10,337 nucleotides of DNA from an uncultured Actinomycetes bacterium (lineage in GTDB: Bacteria > Actinomycetota > Actinomycetes > Nanopelagicales > Nanopelagicaceae). Below, one piece after another: positions 7,054 to 10,337 of the stretch. The stretch covers positions 1-10,337 of the forward strand of contig CAIVOW010000261.1 in the NCBI GenBank assembly GCA_903907665.1, given 5' to 3'. Below the pieces are notes generated by a model, which made no database searches, was not told the DNA's origin, and worked only from the letters and a program-made list of their open reading frames with translations. Numbering within the stretch: the first letter of the stretch is position 1; every line of letters begins with the position of its first letter. Both the position numbers and the translations under genes were made by a program.

Positions 7054-8508
7054 TTAACGACCGTATATTGTTTTAATAAGTTTCTTCATAAATGTATCAG
7101 CAAACTTAGTCCGCTTGAATGTTGTGAATGCTAACGGAATAGCAAAGCGAGTTGAGACCACGGTACGAGGGTAGGTAAATTCCAAAAGTCCTTCATTCCC
7201 ATGAATACGACCATATCCACTGTCTTTGACGCCACCAAAGGGAACAGAAGCTACGGCAGCAAAAGCAAATACAGAATTTATTGACACCATTCCGCATTGA
7301 AGCTTGGCGGCAATATCATTTCCTTGACGTTTTGAAAATACTGCCGCCGCTAGGCCATAGCTTGATGCATTTGAGAGCTCAATGGCTTGCGCGATACTAC
7401 TTACTCGATTCACGGCCAAAGTAGGCCCGAAGGTTTCTTCAGTCATTGCAATTGAATCTTCTGGAACATCTAGCATGATTGTTGGGGCAACCATTCCATC
7501 GTGCACTGAATTCACGCCGCCGACAGCGAACTTTGCGCCTTTCGCTGCAGCATCTGAAATATGGCCTTGAATAACATTGAGTTGCGATGGCATAGTTGCA
7601 GGTCCGTAATTCTTACCTTCATGAATCTTTTCCGCCATCTTAGTGATTGAGGAAATGAATTTATCTGCGACAGAGTCCATTACATACACGCGTTCGGCAC
7701 CAATACAGGATTGCCCAGCATTGGCCATTGCCGACCAAAGCGCATACTCGGCAGCTAAATCAACATCTGCATCTTCTGCGACGATAACTGGATCTTTTCC
7801 GCCACATTCAAGAACAACAGGAATCATGCGCCGCGCTGCAGATTCGGCAACCTTCTTTGCAGTGCGCGTGCTTCCGGTGAATGAAATCTTATTGACGCCA
7901 CTTTCAGTAAGAGCGCGACCCGTATCCGGTAAACCTGTGACTACCGAGAAAATACCGGCGAACGGCGCAATTTCATCAAATGAGCGCGCTAGCCAATCTC
8001 CAACTGCAGGTGTGTACTCACTTGGTTTAAAGACAACCGTGTTACCAGCAGCAAGTGCATAAGCAATTGAACCCATTGGGGTAAACATTGGATAATTCCA
8101 CGGTCCGATAACTCCGACAACACCGTACGGGGAACGTTGCACTTTTGAGGCCATATTAAACATAAGGATTCCCGAAGAGCGTTTTTGTTCTGCCAAGATA
8201 GTTGGTGCCTTATTGGCTGCCCATGAAAGTTGATCGATCGCAAGACTTGCTTCAAGTCCCGCGTCGCTCACTGGCTTGCCGGTCTCCTTTGAAATAAGTT
8301 GAGCAATCTCCTCAATTCGTTGGCTCAAGTGGGCGGCCCACGCCTTTAAGACTTTTTTCCGTCCGCCATATCCCAGCGCTACCCAAGCCGGCGCAGCCGA
8401 ATGTGCTGTCGAAACTGAGGTATCGACTTCTTCCTTGGAATTATTACGAAATCGCCCAATCTCTTCACCAGAGACCGGATTCATGCTTGCAAAGTCTGAT
8501 GTGCTCAT
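7054..8508 (-). CDS. NAD(P)+-dependent aldehyde dehydrogenase, possibly succinate-semialdehyde dehydrogenase
   Basis: Cytoplasmic oxidation of an aldehyde to its carboxylic acid with NAD(P)+. The 484 residues match the ALDH superfamily. Visible motifs are 'GPWNYP' with Asn138 (oxyanion hole), 'FKPSE' with Lys161 (cofactor), 'FTGSTRTAKKV' at 210-220 for the dinucleotide, the general base Glu234 in 'LECGGKDP', the nucleophile Cys268 in 'GQSCIGAERV' and Glu358 in 'EETFGP'. The substrate is not fixed by these motifs. Actinobacterial relatives are often called succinate-semialdehyde dehydrogenase, but medium-chain aldehydes are as likely. An unusual C-terminal tail (about 455-484) is basic and hydrophobic ('FKRTKFADTFMKKLIKTIYGR' region) and may touch the membrane. 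The ATG lacks a Shine-Dalgarno sequence and has TAGTCT 6 nt upstream, so the mRNA is probably leaderless. It is divergent from an alpha/beta hydrolase gene. Confidence 0.93.
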   Translation of the reverse strand: MSTSDFASMNPVSGEEIGRFRNNSKEEVDTSVSTAHSAAPAWVALGYGGRKKVLKAWAAHLSQRIEEIAQLISKETGKPVSDAGLEASLAIDQLSWAANKAPTILAEQKRSSGILMFNMASKVQRSPYGVVGVIGPWNYPMFTPMGSIAYALAAGNTVVFKPSEYTPAVGDWLARSFDEIAPFAGIFSVVTGLPDTGRALTESGVNKISFTGSTRTAKKVAESAARRMIPVVLECGGKDPVIVAEDADVDLAAEYALWSAMANAGQSCIGAERVYVMDSVADKFISSITKMAEKIHEGKNYGPATMPSQLNVIQGHISDAAAKGAKFAVGGVNSVHDGMVAPTIMLDVPEDSIAMTEETFGPTLAVNRVSSIAQAIELSNASSYGLAAAVFSKRQGNDIAAKLQCGMVSINSVFAFAAVASVPFGGVKDSGYGRIHGNEGLLEFTYPRTVVSTRFAIPLAFTTFKRTKFADTFMKKLIKTIYGR

Positions 8509-8514
8509 TGGGAA

Positions 8515-8520
8515 AGACTA
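8515..8520 (-). promoter_or_regulatory. -10 element of the aldehyde dehydrogenase gene (leaderless)
   Basis: TAGTCT on the minus strand fits TANNNT and ends 6 nt before the ATG at 8508, with no Shine-Dalgarno sequence between. It overlaps by 2 bp the -10 of the divergent hydrolase gene. Any -35 would lie inside the hydrolase coding region, where nothing close to consensus is seen. Confidence 0.6.
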
Positions 8521-8524
8521 AACT
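8519..8524 (+). promoter_or_regulatory. -10 element of the alpha/beta hydrolase gene (leaderless)
   Basis: TAAACT fits TANNNT and ends 6 nt before the ATG at 8531, with only GCTTTC between. It shares the TA at 8519-8520 with the oppositely directed -10 of the aldehyde dehydrogenase gene. A weak -35 like CTGATG lies at 8496-8501, within the dehydrogenase coding region, 17 nt upstream. Confidence 0.6.
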
Positions 8525-8530
8525 GCTTTC

Positions 8531-9241
8531 ATGCCTGAATTGATACGCCCAAGCACTGTTTTACCCTCGCGTCGTACAGCTTTCACGCTGGTCACTCAGG
8601 ATGGCTTAAAACTCATCGGCGAAGTGTCATCGCCAATTGGAGAGCGACTCGGAACGATTCTTACTCTCCATCCAAATCCAACCGGTGGCGGCATGATGGA
8701 TAGCCATATTTACAAGAAAGCTGCTAATCGACTACCGGCCATGGCCGGAATTGAAATCATTAGGTTCAATACTAGGGGGACCGAAAGTGAGGCAGGAAAG
8801 TCCGAAGGTGAATACGACCACGGTAACAGTGAAAAATACGATGTTGAAGCGGCCCTCAAGTATGCATTTGATGAATGCAAAGCAGAGAAATTATGGGTCA
8901 TGGGCTGGTCTTTTGGAACTGATTTAGCTCTTCGTTATGCGCGAGATCCAAGAATTAAAGGACTTATTTTGTTAAGTCCACCGCTTAAATATTCGAAACC
9001 TGAAGATCTACATTTTTGGACACTTGATAAGCGCCCCATTACCGCTTTGATTCCAGAACATGATGAATATCTAAAACCTGCAGAGGCAGCGCTCGCTTTT
9101 GCTTCAATTGAGCAGATTGATTTAATAAATATTGATGATGGTAAACATTTGTGGGTCGGGGAATTGATGGTTCATCGAGTTTTGAGCGAAATAACTAAAA
9201 TTATTGCCCCGCAGCGATTGCCGCTACCGACCGAATATTAA
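8531..9241 (+). CDS. Alpha/beta hydrolase, COG2945-like
   Basis: A cytoplasmic serine hydrolase of 236 residues with no signal peptide. The fold's marks are all present: 'LHPNPTGGGMMD' at 46-57 (oxyanion region), 'RFNTRG' at 78-83, the nucleophile elbow GWSFG with Ser127, an acidic residue Asp178 in 'PEHDEY' and the catalytic His206 in 'DGKHLW'. The HPNP…GG…D and RFN.RG patterns fit the small hydrolases grouped as COG2945 (dienelactone-hydrolase-like), which have no firm substrate. The ATG at 8531 lacks a Shine-Dalgarno sequence and follows a -10 by 6 nt. It is divergent from an aldehyde dehydrogenase across 22 bp, so the two may act on related compounds such as an ester or lactone and its aldehyde (inference). 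Its stop overlaps the convergent gene's stop in a shared TTAA. Confidence 0.9.
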   Translation: MPELIRPSTVLPSRRTAFTLVTQDGLKLIGEVSSPIGERLGTILTLHPNPTGGGMMDSHIYKKAANRLPAMAGIEIIRFNTRGTESEAGKSEGEYDHGNSEKYDVEAALKYAFDECKAEKLWVMGWSFGTDLALRYARDPRIKGLILLSPPLKYSKPEDLHFWTLDKRPITALIPEHDEYLKPAEAALAFASIEQIDLINIDDGKHLWVGELMVHRVLSEITKIIAPQRLPLPTEY

Positions 9242-10332
9242 GCCAAGTTCTGTTTGGGAAATACCACTTCTTCGAGAATTAACATTACCGCAGCAGCAAC
9301 GGGCACGGCTAATAGGCCCCCAACTGGACCAAGCAAACTTGTTCCTAACATTGCCGCCAAAATAGTTACTAGCCCTGGCATTGAAAGGGATTTCTTCATG
9401 ATCCTGGGCATAAGAACGTAATTTTCAACTTGGACATAAATTATGTACGTTACAAAAACAATAAGTGCGGTCAACGGAGATTTAGTTAGTGCTATTACTG
9501 TGAATACTGTGCACCCGAGAAAATGTCCTACAAGTGGAATTAGGCCACATATAAAAACGAGCACAGCCACAGGCGTCGTATAAGGCACATGCAAAATAAG
9601 TCCTAGTAGTAGGGCGAAAATGCCTGCGATGACAGCAACTGTTGCTTGGCTGGCAACAAAAGCGCCTACCCGCGCGATAATCGCATCACTAAGTCCGGCA
9701 ACTCGAGCACGGCGCGAGACTGGCACTAGGCGATATGCAACTCCGGTTACCTGTGGAAGTGAGGCAGTGAAATACAGCGTAAGTACGAGCAGCGTGAGCA
9801 GTGAAAAAGCACCAGATAGAAAAGCCTTTCCTATGCCAACAACTCCGCCAAATGCACTAACCACAAACTGACCATCATGAATGCTTGTATTCACTTTCTT
9901 TTGGAGCGCATCTACGATTCCAAAATGCTGGTTTAAATTATTTATGGCCGCGTTGTTCTTTAAGCTCGAAATTAGATCAGGGGCATTTCTAATAAATAGG
10001 TTTAGTTGATCAACCATCGGAGGAATCACGATCCACGAGAAAAGCCCAACAAAGAGTAGAACTATCGCGACAATGAGTCCGACCGCTGCTCCTCGTTTCA
10101 TGTTTCTGCGCTGAAAGAACTCCACCGCAGGATTGAGGCCGGCGGCAAAGAAAAGCGAAATTATGATGAGAACAAAAATTTGACTCGCGCTGGCAAGAGC
10201 TCGTAGCAAAGTAAGAGAAATCAGCGCACCTGCAGTCGCCAAGAATCCAAAGTAGAAAGGATGTCCATGGTCGAGTGGAGCACCGGCGGTACCCAGATTC
10301 ACGGGGGCTTTTGAAGCGGCACTCCTTTTCAT
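9238..10332 (-). CDS. AI-2E family (PerM/TqsA/YdiK-type) membrane protein
   Basis: A multi-pass membrane protein of 364 residues in the family once called UPF0118/DUF20. Members include TqsA, linked to autoinducer-2 export, and others linked to sodium or proton antiport, so a specific substrate should not be assumed. About eight membrane segments are visible: near 27-47, 50-66, 82-104, 168-190, 229-248, 253-281, 286-303 and 318-352. A large extracytoplasmic loop lies at about 105-167. The conserved C-terminal part has 'GLIPLVGHFLG' at 263-273, 'VENYVLMPRIM' at 302-312 and 'LGPVGGLLAVPVAA' at 334-347, all family hallmarks. The ATG at 10332 gives a sensible start, but only 5 bp lie upstream in the window, so a start further out cannot be excluded. 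The end overlaps the convergent hydrolase gene by 4 bp. Confidence 0.92.
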   Translation of the reverse strand: MKRSAASKAPVNLGTAGAPLDHGHPFYFGFLATAGALISLTLLRALASASQIFVLIIISLFFAAGLNPAVEFFQRRNMKRGAAVGLIVAIVLLFVGLFSWIVIPPMVDQLNLFIRNAPDLISSLKNNAAINNLNQHFGIVDALQKKVNTSIHDGQFVVSAFGGVVGIGKAFLSGAFSLLTLLVLTLYFTASLPQVTGVAYRLVPVSRRARVAGLSDAIIARVGAFVASQATVAVIAGIFALLLGLILHVPYTTPVAVLVFICGLIPLVGHFLGCTVFTVIALTKSPLTALIVFVTYIIYVQVENYVLMPRIMKKSLSMPGLVTILAAMLGTSLLGPVGGLLAVPVAAAVMLILEEVVFPKQNLA

Positions 10333-10337
10333 AATTT

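Noticed and set aside
7643..8062. A 139-residue plus-strand frame inside the aldehyde dehydrogenase gene
   Set aside because: It is antisense to conserved ALDH motifs, low in complexity and rich in Ala and Ser, and resembles no protein I know. The same applies to the plus-strand frames at 2675-3001 and 5068-5463.

Overview
The window looks like a piece of chromosome from a small-genome, low-to-moderate GC actinobacterium. The best guess is a freshwater planktonic lineage of the acI / Nanopelagicales type. Evidence for this is the actinobacterial neighbourhood (ATP synthase genes, then murA and a PduO-type cobalamin adenosyltransferase in divergent arrangement), a MurA with Asp in place of the usual catalytic Cys, a small 'MSPRRN…CPGC' protein of a type I associate with actinobacteria, frequent GTG starts, promoters placed for leaderless transcripts, and extreme compaction. 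The lineage call is an inference from gene content and base composition; no marker rRNA is present.

Layout: positions 1-2161 (+) are the end of the F1Fo ATP synthase operon: atpG (3' part), atpD and an unusually short atpC. A hairpin terminator for this operon lies inside the last codons of the convergent murA (2173-3444, -). murA is divergent from an ATP:cob(I)alamin adenosyltransferase gene (3521-4096, +) across a gap of about 75 bp. Next comes a three-gene leftward unit (6655 to 4093): an ABC-2 type ATPase, its permease, and a secreted Lys/Pro/Val-repeat protein, joined by two 4-nt stop/start overlaps. Divergent from it is a small putative zinc-binding protein (6723-7034, +). An aldehyde dehydrogenase (7054-8508, -) and an alpha/beta hydrolase (8531-9241, +) diverge from a 22-bp gap that holds two back-to-back -10 elements. 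The last gene, an AI-2E/PerM-family membrane protein (9238-10332, -), runs leftward and its start lies at the window edge.

The genes are mostly housekeeping: ATP synthesis, peptidoglycan precursor synthesis, B12 cofactor activation, export and aldehyde oxidation. No RNA genes, mobile elements or CRISPR arrays were seen, and there is no gene-free stretch over 100 bp. The least explained part is the ABC exporter translationally coupled to a secreted, cationic, repeat-bearing protein. The regulatory layout is the other notable aspect: leaderless promoters 6-7 nt from start codons, overlapping divergent -10 boxes, a terminator inside a neighbour's coding region, and convergent stop codons that overlap.
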